Shown here piece after piece: positions 40,590 to 52,160 of a DNA stretch of 64,000 nt. This DNA comes from Thereva unica (taxonomy: Eukaryota; Arthropoda; Insecta; Diptera; Therevidae). The DNA is taken from assembly GCA_949987705.1 (NCBI GenBank), contig OX465283.1:167105850-167169849 (forward strand). Reading direction: 5' to 3'. A program made the translations under genes and the position numbers. The notes below the pieces were generated by a model that saw only the letters and a list, made by a program, of their open reading frames with translations, was not told the origin of the DNA and ran no database searches. Position 1 is the stretch's first letter. Every line of letters begins with the position of its first letter.

Positions 40590-40772
40590 TTATGACACCA
40601 TCGAGTCGTGATTACCATCAGCATAGACTTGGGCTTTACCTCGGTTATTCAGGCCGGCGAGAAGCTCCTCGATGACATTTGACCATAGGATAAGCGATAG
40701 GACGCCTCCTTGAGGACAGCCTGTTGCAGCCATTATCGTAACCGATACGCCATTCATCTCAGCAGTTATCAA
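40590..40772 (-). pseudogene. Non-LTR RT fragment (R1/I-type)
   Basis: The minus frame reads GCPQGGVLSLILWSNVIEEL and then AGLNNRGKAQVYADGNHDSM. The first part is RT motif B with intact PQGG. The second is the catalytic box, where YADD has become YADG, so catalysis is lost. It stops at once and the rest of the RT is absent. Confidence 0.75.
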
Positions 40773-40849
40773 TCAGGAAGGGAGATGGAGAATTAGATAA
40801 AACAACGGGTTTTATCAAATCTACGACGATATAAGCGTAGCGACCTTCA

Positions 40850-40965
40850 CAACACAGATTTCGCTGGGTAGGACACGTTGACCGTATGCCAGAGAGAGCA
40901 GCAAAGAAAGTCTGCACGGGCAATTACATACCCAAATACGCAGACCAAGGTGGACGGAGGTGGTT
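40850..40965 (+). pseudogene. Fragment of a LINE C-terminal 'RWxGHVxRM' region
   Basis: The plus frame reads RFRWVGHVDRMPERAAKKVC, the conserved C-terminal block of several non-LTR polyproteins. A more complete version from a different element is at 46410-46668. The frame closes after about 35 residues. Confidence 0.55.
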
Positions 40966-41028
40966 GCCGCGAACGCGGAAATACTTTCCTATATACGAAT
41001 AGGATAGCCCCCCCAAACACAAATCGAA

Positions 41029-41371
41029 ACGACTCAAAAAAAGAATAGAGGAGGAGGCTCGACTAGTGCCATTGGAAGGGGACTTAATTGATTTGTCTTT
41101 GTCGTATACATGCATTAAAAACAAGCTCCTTTACAAGCTCTTCCAGGTGTGCTCACCCAAACCAACTGTAATACTATGACATGCTTCCTAGCAAGTTACG
41201 ATTTTGTAAAAAATACCGAAAGAGATCAAATTTAAAGTTGCGATTCCACAGACAGCGGAGCCTTTTATTGACAGTAAATATTTCTGGCGATGCAGAACAA
41301 AACCCAGTCCAGCTAAGAAATATTAAACGAAATGCTCGAAATCTGATTCGATATATAAAGAACATAAATTG
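41029..41371 (+). pseudogene. Decayed ORFs with a 2A-like motif (possible LINE ORF start)
   Basis: A frame at 41029-41181 is followed by a 63-codon frame starting at ATG 41181. The second contains SLLLTVNISGDAEQNPVQ. Its last eight residues match the 2A ribosome-skipping consensus D-V/I-E-x-N-P-G-P except at positions 2, 7 and 8. Some CR1-clade LINEs carry 2A-like peptides near an ORF start (family knowledge). With V-Q in place of G-P it would not be active. No RT follows closely. Confidence 0.3.
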
Positions 41372-44300
41372 ATAAAATAAATCGAATAAATATTTGGTTG
41401 ACCAGATTTTGTGAAGAGGAAACCGCAAAAGCCCATTTACAGCCCGGTTCAAAGTAAATAACTCTAAAAGGTATTCGATATCACATACATATTCGTACTA
41501 CAATGGATATTCCAGCAGAAAAAAAACACACAAAATTATGTCGAAGAATGTAAACTGGTGTCCTTTTTCCAGTTTGCCCCAAAAACCGAAAATCTCATAC
41601 AATGACCGCAAGATTGGGAAGAAAATTCGCCGAAAAGGGAAAAATGCCCCACATGGAAAATAAGGTCGAAGTTTGCGAAAAGGAAGCTCCATTACAAATC
41701 AATGGCTTTCATCCCCAAAAAGGGTGAAGCGAGAGAGGACTTGCAGGAAAATTCGTTAATGGCGAAAGGGCTGGTCGCTGTACGCACAACCTTGGAAAAC
41801 CTTAACATTTGCTTAATACCCTTCCTCCACTTATTCGGAAGGTCGGGAAAATTGAAGAAGTTGACTGGATCTGAATCCCTGCCTTCATCCTTCTGCGGGG
41901 CATAATAATCCCTTTTCGGAGCTTTTGTTGTCAACCATATATTTCAATTTCATGCTGAACTTAAAGCTGCACGCATTTCACGCTGTGGGTGAGTTTATGT
42001 TTCAAAAATTTCCATGCTGGGAGACAATCATCCTTTGTCTTCCCTCCGAAAGGAGATGTATGCCCTGGAAATCGCCTTAGATGATCTGTGTTTGATGAAG
42101 GTTTTTCCCTGATATGTTTGCGATATATTTACATCGTTATATTGAATGTTATCGTTCTGGTTTGGGTTCGGGCCTTAAGAGGGGTTTCCCCAATTACAGA
42201 ATATTTTCCTTCTTCCTGCGAAATCTTTCCTTTTGTATGTGATTGAAATAAAAAAGGAAATATTTGCATTATTTATGTAGGAAAGATAAAAGCTTTTCGT
42301 TTTTGTATTTCTTTTTCAATTTCTCGAGGGTGGTAGCGTTAAGAGACTTTATCGCACATAAAATCATGGATCACAATTTATTCACAACTCTAGAAGATGG
42401 GATAAACCAGATATGGCTCATTTAACAGCTTTTATGTGTGTGCGCAATCGGAAATTGACAAAAGAGTTTTCGTTTACGATAACTCCCAGGAATCTGCCCC
42501 ACCAATAATGAATTAGTAAATGAATTGCAAACTCCTTGCATCCGATGGCATCCACAATCCTCCAGAAATCCTCTTTCTTCAGCAATTCATTCATTCTAGG
42601 ACCAATAAAACAGGATCCACTTCGATTTCTGGCAGGTGGCAGACGCCTACCTGCCAGACAACACTCTTACGTAAGCAAAGCAAGACGAAGCAGCAAATTA
42701 CATTTGTTAACCTAAAAGTTATCTATCCCGGTGTAAAATATTCCCTCAGTGGTAACAAATAACGTGCCATTCGTCTTCTGTTACAGGGACCGCCCAACTT
42801 TTCACCATCTTCAATTTCACTCATTGTTAGACACCAGGGAGTGCTCTCTGGTGCTCGTCTATTATTACTGGAACTCAGCTGTTGGCGGATTTGAAATTGT
42901 GTTGGTGAAACTTCCTTATCATAAACTGACATAGACTTACTTTGTTTCGTGAAATAAATTTCTTAAGGAAGATACCGTGAATTGCCTCTCATCTTGACCC
43001 CAAGGTGACTGGAACAAAGAATATTAAAACTTGTTTCCATACACTGTTAACAAATGAAATATGCAGGGTAAAATTACTTTAATAGCATCATCGTCTTTCT
43101 CCAGTAATTGGTTGGTAAACGAGATAAGACATCAGCCTACACTGGAAGGTGGTGTGCACAAGTCTGGATCTGTTTAGTGAGCGAGAAGTTTAGAAAGAAA
43201 CGGGTTTAAAACTTTTAAGGACCCGCCGAAGGCATTTAGGACTAGGGAGTTTCAGATCTCCTATCATCAATAACATGTAGTTTTCCAAGTTAATAAGAGT
43301 TTTTATTTCATAGCAAAAAAGGGAAACATTTTTTATCAAAAGTTACGACTGACAACTGCTGTGAATCCATTTGCATGTTGTAGCTCTTTTTAAACTCCTA
43401 GTTTATCGCACAAACCAAAAAAGATATCGAATTTTTTGAGGTGCCGATCCCAGAATATCAACGAAAGCATGCTCTGACAAAAATTTCATAATATTCGGTC
43501 GAGCCATTTTATGCGTAAATGAAAAGACTTCGGCAAAGGATTGCAAGCACCTTAAATTTATTAGTGTTTCTAATACCCAAATGTAGTAAGTAGAATCGAA
43601 ACATCAGACAAAGGCCCAGTCTGGTAAGACGCCGTTAAACTAAGACTATGGACTTCCCGTGGCTGCAAGCGGCTAAGGTGTAGCTTGTAGGTGCCGCAGT
43701 TTGTATAAGTCATATAAATGACTTCAAATATTGCGTATTTAGTAGATTTTATGTTCAAAGGCATGATATGAGAGACTGCGAGTTCAGGGAGGTAGCTTAG
43801 AAATATAACGCGAATTAATGTAATGCGCAAAGAGCTCAAGCCTTATGTATTGTATCTAGGACAATTCATTGAAGCTCATTTCGAAATATTTAGTCGTTTT
43901 GAAACATTTGCCGTTCTTGATCAAGTCTGACAAGTCCTTCACATTGATTAGTTTTGCTAAAATCTCCTGAAGTCGTTCGAATTTCCAAATGAAGTCATTT
44001 GCCTCCCAGTTTATCAGCAGTGCTTCAACACACTTAATACGAATTTGACCACGCTCACTAGTGTAGCGAGCTAAGTACGAAGGGAATGTTCGTTTGCTAA
44101 AGGATCAGCGCCACTACTCTTCATCGCCTCCTCGTCATGCCATACCCCTGTCCTCTAATGGATTTCCTGTATTTTAATCGTGTCACCGGTCTTTTTTGGT
44201 GCGGGCGTAAATGCCCGCTTCAGGTCAAGGATAAGTCGTCCTTTATTTCCTTATTACCACGATTAATCGGAATGAGGTTCTGGTTCTTTTAATCCGTTTA

Positions 44301-46244
44301 ATGATTCCTTTATATAAGGAAATAGTGCTATTAATTGGCCCTCAATTAATACATTATAACAAATAAGCAAGTGAGGGAAAAGATAACTCGTGCCTTCATC
44401 GAAATAAGCCCGAATCTACTTGAGTGAGAAAAATGAGGGTGAATGAATGAGGGGAGAGCTTCGGGGGGTGAAGTAATAGAATGCCAGTACTAGCTTTAAT
44501 CGGCCTTTCTACAAATAAACGAGAGGTGCCGAGAAAGTGCAGTTTTTTTTTTTTTTTTTTTTTTTGTTTTTCAATTCCTATCACCCTTATTGGATAACTA
44601 TTGATCGCTCATTCTGTTTTAATAAGGACCCTGAGTTTAAAAACGAACAGGGCTAAAATTGCCTTAAAGCCACTCCCCACCAAACCGTACCACTAATTAA
44701 CCAATAAAACTTCCTCCTTCGCCTCAATTTCTAATCCAATTCGTTCCATCTGTTACGCACAAACGAAGGCACAAAAAATGCCTACTAATGTTAATTATTA
44801 AACGCAATTCCGCTAAATTATGTCTCATCAGTAAATCCTTAATTCGTTTTACTTCCTGTAATTCCAGATAATTAGCAACCCTTTCCATCATAATGCCACT
44901 CAAACGCCACGGAAGGCTGCAAAGTCATTCATTTGGATTACGCACAATGACCACCATATGTCAACAAAGAAAGCAGGAAATGAATTATTCGGCTCTAAGA
45001 TGCTCTTAAAAGGAGTTACAGCCCAAAATGGGGCATGTTTCCGCACATATCCGTCTCGGGCTCCCTGACTCCTGAAAGTCTTTGGAATTTTAAATGCCCG
45101 AGTTGAACATAATAAATCACCGGCATCGGACGTGAAATGTATGGAAAGAATGAACGGAAATATATCTAGGCAATAATATTGGCAAAAAGGATATTATTAT
45201 GTTATATAAAATCCCTTCAGTTTACATCCATTCCATAAATAACGGGAAACTTCCTTGTTGTCCTCTGCTTTGTTTTATAACTTCTGGACTGCTATCTTAA
45301 AGGTGTAATAAAATATACGCAGCCAGGGAATCGCTACCGTATTAAAATCATAAAAAAGAATTATGCATTATTTATATTGCGGAGGGAAATTCCCGAAGGA
45401 CCGCGCAGCCATTCTCTAAGACATCAAGATTCTGCCATTTCCGAAAGGGTTCAAAGGGATATCTGCCGACCTGCTGGCTGTGTTTCAATTTTCCGAGCAG
45501 ACTTAACTTTAATCCTGTGCCAATAAATTTCAGCTGCACAGTTGTTACGTTCAATTAGAACCGCATTTTTTATAATTTTATTAGTCCCGTGATTTATGGT
45601 CCATATTTATTGATATTTTTACGTAAACTACTGGACCGTGTCGATGTTACTTAGGCCCTTAATTTCCTTTATGTTCGCCAAGAATGGGAATTACCAGAAT
45701 GAACGAAATAAATTTCCTATAAGAACGGTAATAAAAATTATTTTGCAAGACAGATGGTTGAAGTTTTACGCGTTTTGGAACATGTGATATATTACAAAAA
45801 AATATACACCTCCGGCCATGAAATATCCGAGGGACGTAGCCGTTCGCAATGGTAGGTCATGAAGGTGGAATAACGATTATTTAGTCACGCAGGCAATTTA
45901 AATAAAGTTGAACCACTTTACTGCTACCCACTACTAAGCAATCTTGATGGCTTCCTTCCTGATTCATGACATTGACACTTCTCATTGACTGTTATCTAAT
46001 ACTATTGCCGAAGTGTTGGCCTCGATGTTTTCAAGAAAAGGCCACGTTTTTTCCAAGTACTTCAAAACTATTTTTACCTATATTCCGTAATCTCATCTTG
46101 ATATGGGTATTCTCGCGCTTCTGTTTTTCTAAGATAGTGGTCAGAATCCGTACTAGCACCACGGTGTGTTCTTACATTCATAATAATTGATTCATGAAGG
46201 CGAATGAGAACGGGGATTTCTCATAGTTCTCGCAGACCCCGAGG
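41372..46244. other. Unannotated intronic DNA with a 23-bp poly-T run
   Basis: An uninterrupted T run occupies 44543-44565. It could be the poly(A) tail of a minus-strand retroposon, but no parent sequence is recognised to its left. The remainder has only short unrecognised frames. Confidence 0.4.
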
Positions 46245-46770
46245 ACGATGATATTTTTGCGATAGACTTTGATTGCAAGCAATGGAGTGGATTTACTGTA
46301 AGACCCACCCTATTATGCTTGTCTAAAACCTTCTCCGTCGTTTTCAGGAGAAAGGAAGAGACTGATGGTCTCTCCAGCACCTCAGAATATGTATCAATAT
46401 TGGTCCCACTTTCTACCCATGCCAAACTACTACGTTTACGTTGGGCCGGTCATGTCCAAAGAATGGATGACTCAAGGATACCAAAAAAGCCCTGTATCTA
46501 CTACCAGATGGCAAAAGACCAGCTGGCAAACCACGGTTAAGGTGGGAAGATAATGTTAAGGCCGATGCAGCAAAACTGCTCAACACAAGAAACTGGAGAC
46601 AAGCTGCAGAGCAGAGAGACGTCTGGAGGAAGAAGCTGATGGAGACCAAGGCTCGAATTGGGCTGTAGAGCCATCGAAGAAGAAGAAGATTGGTCCCACG
46701 AATTACGTAAAAGTACGGTCACCCATGGCAGAGTTCCGCATTACAAAACTTAACCTAAGCGGAGTTTCGG
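46245..46770 (-). repeat. R1-like LINE remnant, copy 2, split by a later insertion
   Basis: It is homologous to 15850-16065 but interrupted at 46399-46409 by the LINE copy at 46410-46688. On the minus strand it reads VLDKHNRVGLTVNP, resembling the GLxVNP segment after the YxDD box in R1-type RTs. Removing the insertion and one target duplication brings the two copies into the same order. Confidence 0.5.
46399..46699 (+). mobile_element. 5'-truncated LINE insertion with 11-bp target-site duplication
   Basis: Perfect 11-bp repeats ATTGGTCCCAC flank it (46399-46409 and 46689-46699). The 279-bp insert encodes only the C-terminus of a non-LTR polyprotein: AKLLRLRWAGHVQRMDDSRI, then after a one-base loss in the A run near 46490, PDGKRPAGKPRLRWEDNVKA, ending at TAG 46666-46668. 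It closes with a GAAGAAGAAGAAG tail. Short 3'-repeat tails and 5' truncation fit target-primed reverse transcription, as in RTE-type elements. Confidence 0.85.
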
Positions 46771-46899
46771 TACCCTATTATCAACCCGTTAAGCCAGCGA
46801 GATGCGTTATTAGGGCTACTCTAGGATGTTGTCTATTATTTAAAATACTTGGCTGTCGACTAAGCATTACATTCAGTACGTGGGTGGGCAGTTAACTAG

Positions 46900-47690
46900 C
46901 AGTAGTCTAATCACAGCGCACAATTAGTGGTTCCAAGGAACATCTTTTGTCGGTAAACTGTTTACTGGCATAGAAACATTTTTTGCCTAGCCCTCTTTTC
47001 GACATTCGGCCTCCAGCTCAGCTTTAGCTTTGACTCCAAAATAAGACGTAGGCACTTAGCTCATTGTGGTAGTCATGCTGCTTCAAGGTTCACAGGAGCC
47101 CATATCTATCACAGCAACGCGCTAACTTAATGGAGACCAGAATCACCATGTCGTTTGCATAGGCAACTGCCTTTACGAAATTAGGACCGTATTCATAGCC
47201 ATTAGTTGCTCCAGAGGTGTAGCACGGCGCAGGCACTTTACCATCACAGCTTTTATGGTTGATTCTAGTTTTCAGCATGCGGAGGATTTACTGACTAATT
47301 CCATAGCGAATCCCAAATTCCGACGGGTTCTCCTAAGGAACTTGGTGCTTTTGTTGTTGCAACTACCTTCTATATCCAAAAAGGCTTCCAGAATGTTCGT
47401 GCAATGCGCTGTCAATGGAAGACAAAAGTGTGGAACAAGTATCTGTAAGAAGTTCTCTTAGATTGATAGAAGCCATAGCGCTACAATGTTATCTTCAAGA
47501 ACATTATGCTATCAGTGCTTTGCGACTTGCACGGGGAGAAACAATACATCAGATAGATAATGCATCATCGATTGCTTCGTTTTCGTGACACTTTCTTCGG
47601 CTACAGTTTTAGGCACCTGCCTGGGAGCACTTCTGTCCGGATTACTTGGAAAGAACCTGGCTAAAACTGACCGATTACCCTCTAAGCGGT
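46900..47690 (-). pseudogene. R1-like LINE RT relic
   Basis: Minus-strand frames give FVKAVAYANDMVILVS (47136-47175), an RT catalytic box with YADD changed to YAND. A shifted frame then gives CFYASKQFTDKRCSLEPLIV, matching the ACKQxFGKxWGLxPxxV block about 100 residues further on. Upstream pieces (47260-47690) are partly open but heavily decayed. Multiple stops are present. Confidence 0.6.
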
Positions 47691-50600
47691 CTACCGCATA
47701 TAACTTGGCAATATTTTCACCATGATTTTCTCTTTCCGGCCCTAATAGACTTACTGTACAGCCTTAAACAGTACGTTTTTAAATATTTGAAACAGGAATT
47801 GAAAACCTCCATGGCTGCTTACCCGACTTGTAGCGGCTGTGACCACCACTTTTGCAGATATAACCGCCGTATTCAAACTACCAAAACTGTCGACATAAAG
47901 GTCCAGTCCAGTCAACATCGTTCTACGTAAAAAGGCCTTCTTGAGAGTAACCGACGAGGTCAGACGTGTTCTTACAATACTCAACAAAGTCTCATCAAAA
48001 ATTAGATCCGTTGTTTTACTTCTGTAATTGATAATTCGCGACTGGCAGAATCCCCAACCCCGAGATGCCCTTACAATGGGCGAACACCGATATCTCTTCA
48101 ATACACGAAGCTGGAAAAACACTTACTACAATTATTGACTGACCACAACGCCCAGCGTATGCAAGACACACCTGATGACTATATTCGAGTATGCTCTGTC
48201 ATTTTTCTTCAATTTCTCAGATCACTCCAATGTTTCTCTGAACTGTTTGAAAAGGAACCAAAAGTTGTGCTTTAACGAATTACCAAACCCTATTTTATTT
48301 CGTTGCTAATGCCAGAGCAGCACATTGCAAACTTAGTTTAAAACGCGGACGATCTAGCACAGGATTTACGCACTTGAAAGGGAATACAGCAGAAGTGGAA
48401 TGAAGTTTAATTGCTTAAGTATTTCACTTGTTTTCTTTTATTTCGAAATTTATTAAAACTGAAATTTCATTTAAATTTTCCATTATCCTCGGGCTGGGCC
48501 ATTACTTAAAATGTCACCACAATTCACCAGATTAAATTGTGTTCGTCTCGCAAGGAGCCGCCACAGTCCTGACTACAAGAGGCGCTCCACCGGAAAGCAG
48601 AAGCTGGAGACAAATTGACTTGACGCCGTAAACCCGAAAATTTCTAGCACGTAAATTGTAAGCGGTGCTAGTGCGAAACTTCTGGGAGTGTCCTTTCAAA
48701 TCCACTCAGAATTATTGTGGCAGAACTATTTGCATTTTTTTGTCGAATTTCTTCCAGAAGTTCGCCCGGAGCCCCGAAACTAACCCGGGCGCAACCTGGC
48801 TTCCGCAAAATGTTCGCCCATCCGAAATTCGCCTGGTATGCACTTTAATTTTCATAAGTTATGCCGCTGTGGAATGCACAAACTTTCATGACAGATGGTG
48901 GAGTGCATGCTGCATTGGGACCACCTCCATGTTGGCTGCCGTTCATTTCGGGAATTTACGAGCTGCTCAATGGCCATATGTCGAGTCGCCTTTTGTCTTA
49001 TCTAGAGGACCGCATTCTTGGGCGAGAACTATTCAACGGAATTCACTCTGTACCTGCGAGGACTCATACACTGCTCGTTCGTTCTCGTGCTGGGATCGGG
49101 CTCTTTTTCTGGGGAGCTCCTTGAACAACACGCCTGACTATCTGGGAATTCCGGTTCGATACAAAGAAGTTTCTGAATATGAAGGATTGACTAGGAAAGG
49201 CCGGGATATGTCTTGAGACTTTTCCTTATTTTTTCGATTGCGTTCGCGCCGCCCACAAGCAGCGAGTTCCTTAGGGAAATGTGTGCTGCTGTAAGATAAT
49301 ATCCCAGGGGTAATCTTCACAATGTTATCGGTGCTCGAATTTCGTCAGATACTGTTACTCCCATAAACATTCAATGGAAGCTGAGCAATTTTCATTGATT
49401 CCGGGGGTAGGTTTATTCCGAACGGTTGAACTCCTGAACGGATTTTTAGGTTAAGGTTATAAAAATCTGAATGGGTTGACTTCGAAGCTCGGCTCTCCTT
49501 TAAGTGGCTGCGTTAAACACGTAGGAGCACCAGGCTAAGGCGTAAAATACGAATACTGGAAGGAATAAACTTTTTATAGATTTTTTAGCGTGGGAGCCCT
49601 CCCCACCACTAAATGCGTTATTTTTACGGCTTTTTTAAAGACACGGGACTTATTTTGTATTAATGTGTGGATGCTTTGGGACTGGAAATAATTGATACAT
49701 ATCTTCGTAATGCGTTTTTTTATTCAGTGCAATATTGGAATACGATGTTTCTTAAATGTGTAATCGTACGGAAAGGAATTGCTTCAAGCCCACCAAACAC
49801 GTTTTGATTTAGAGCTCGTTAAATGGAATCCCATTATTAGTACTTCGGCACTATGTTATAAGACTACAAAAGATGAGAAATCTTACAAGCATCTAAATTT
49901 GCATTTTCAGACAATCAATTCGGCGATTGTTGGATTTTTTGAATTATTATTTGTTTACATTTGGGATTAATAGTGGAAAATGTATAATAGTTTCCTGCAA
50001 AACACGGTTATTACCAGAGGTAATAAAAGGGTAATAAAACATAGCACATTAAGTCCGTGTTAAATATCTTGGAAAAATAAAAATATGTGGTATGGAATAT
50101 TTGCTCCCAATGCGTAGTGATAATAGCGGTAAAAGTGCATTATACCATATACAAGTTATCGCTCATTTATACTCGAGATCATCGCCACAGTGGGTGACTC
50201 TTGTCCTGGTTACTTGTTGGAGGACACAATAGGTTACGGAGGGAAAATTTTAATGCGCTCATTCTTATCCATATACTTATGAAAGAGCCTTTGTGTAAAC
50301 TTTTTCCCAATGGAAAAGCACAATGGAAAATGTCAATAAAAGAAACTTTAACTTTTCAACTGACAGGGTTGTGAAATATCATTATACAAATTGAATCTTC
50401 CCTCCATATTTGTGATGCATACGAGTAGTGTTCTCGATTTGGCTGCAATATTTGAGTTGCCTGAAAAGTTACGGGAATTGGTGAAAAAAGAAACATAATA
50501 CATATATTTTGAGATTTTTTTTATTGTATGATACTTTTGTGTCATATAACCAATTGTCGGACCATTTATTCTACTGTAAAGTGATAAGTCCAAGCAAATT

Positions 50601-50900
50601 ATGGTTTCTGAAGGTTACAAGGCGAAGCAATAGGATAGTCGCGTTTAATACGTAATGGTATAGAAAAATTGCCTCAGCTAAGAGATATTCGACATTTTTC
50701 TCTGTCTTTAATAGTCTGTTGTTTGATGAGCTGTGTGAAAGGAGCGAAGTATTTTATTTAAAGGCGTGGGGCGCATGGGATGCTGTGCCCAAATATTATC
50801 GACCACGGCACAAACAGAGAGTTCCCAATTCAAGATCGACCGTACCGACCCCTGCTTGTATAGTACGTGTATAGGTCCTCAATCTAGCCGTGCCTGTCCA
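47691..50900. other. Unannotated intronic DNA
   Basis: The longest frame, 48665-49216 (+, 183 aa), has no family resemblance, signal peptide or domain, and overlaps another frame. It is probably chance in a locally GC-richer patch. No repeats are recognised. Confidence 0.4.
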
Positions 50901-51156
50901 TGGAATAAAGATTGAATACGGCGGATCTAGAGAAGACTTTCGCGGCGAAATTTTCTCCCCCAAGTCTAGTGCATTGCACACTACTCAAACTGATATGCCC
51001 CAGACCCCTTTATAAGAAATCTTTCCCTGTTGATAGGCGATGTAATGATAAAATCAGGTTCTACTCTCGAATGAATAAGATCACATCTCTACGGAAGGAT
51101 ACAGGTTATCAGATTCCAAGGGTTTCTTTCAAATACAATCAAAGTAGCTTCCGGCG

Positions 51157-51720
51157 TTTCTCGGCCCTCTTCTATTCAATTTATCCATCTCTGACCTGTC
51201 CAAGAAATTTGCGAATATCCCTATCTCTTTTACGCGTAAGATCTCAACCTGACGTCAGTTTAAACTCAATGCATTACAAGCCTGCTGCACTAATAAATTG
51301 CATCTTAAAACCAGCAAATGTAAAAAAATTATACTTCTTTCATAAAAATAATACGCAGCGGTATTATTATAGTCAACGACAAAGTGTTAAATCATGTCGA
51401 TGAAATTGTCGATCTAGGTGTACTAGACAAACAACTTAATTCCATTATTACTGCCAAAGCCAACAAACTTCTTGACTTTATCAAGAGAAGAGCTGTAGAT
51501 TTCGACAATATAGGGATCACAAAAAACTCTCCTGTTCTCTAGTTCGCCCATCCTGGAAAATGCATGTCCTATCTGGGATCCCATACTTTTCAATACTCAT
51601 ACAACATCCAAGAGTTCAAAAACAAAGTTCCGCGCCTCCTCCTCCTGCATTCAAGAGACTACCCTAACCCACCCTATCCTTGGCCCACCCCATCCTTTTT
51701 CTATCCGTGAACGACATGAC
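51157..51720 (+). pseudogene. Jockey/CR1-type LINE relic (RT and C-terminal pieces)
   Basis: The plus frame from 51157 reads FLGPLLFNLSISDLSKKFAN, the RT motif-B/C approach (LGPLLFNLFINDL), but the FADD box that should follow is destroyed. After a stop, LHLKTSKCKKI matches the LxxNxxKCK block. From about 51385 another frame gives VDEIVDLGVLDKQLNSIITA and KANKLLDFIKRRAVDFDN, then decayed YLGSHTFQYSYNIQ (the YxxPIWxP region). Stops and shifts show it is inactive. Confidence 0.75.
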
Positions 51721-51944
51721 GGACTTGTTAGTATAAACGGTGTCGCCCGAGCTAAGGCTTTTAAATAAACACCCAGCTCACTGCCTGAGATTTCGGGAGA
51801 CAGGAGTCTGGTTTAGAAGTCATAGAAGCACAGCAGTACAGACTTCCAGGCTGACAAGAATCATGACGTGCTTTTATGCAAAAAATTTTTGCTGCTCCTC
51901 TCCTTCGCTAAACCTTCAAAAATATTACCACATGCTTGTGTGCC

Positions 51945-52160
51945 CTAGGAAATCCTGCTGGCAGGGCCACCCAGCGCCAGGAGGGTATCGCGTCGCCTAT
52001 ACGCTATCGAGGCTCTAGCTGCGGTCTTTATGATATCCAAGCTGATTGACAGCGGATCTTTAGCGTCTATTGTCATAGTCCCCACCACGTCCTTGGATGA
52101 GCTTACCACACCTACCACAGAAATCTTTGTTTCACTTAGGAGCAGTATCTTAGTTCCCAA
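51945..52160 (-). pseudogene. R1-like LINE fragment
   Basis: The minus frame reads TKILLLSETKISVV, then DAKDPLSISLDII, then KTAARASIAYRRRDTLLALG and GPASR. This tracks the R1-type segment with KTxxxLL, a decayed IKYLGVxxDxxLSF, and KAxRAxxALxRMxxNxGGPxSxR. It lies next to, and opposite in strand to, the jockey-like relic, so they are separate insertions. Confidence 0.5.

Noticed and set aside
44543..44565. Poly(A) tail of a minus-strand retroposon
   Set aside because: No retroposon body or target duplication was recognised beside the T run.
48665..49216. 183-codon plus-strand open frame
   Set aside because: No recognisable domain, signal or repeat; overlaps another frame in a GC-richer patch; length alone is not evidence.
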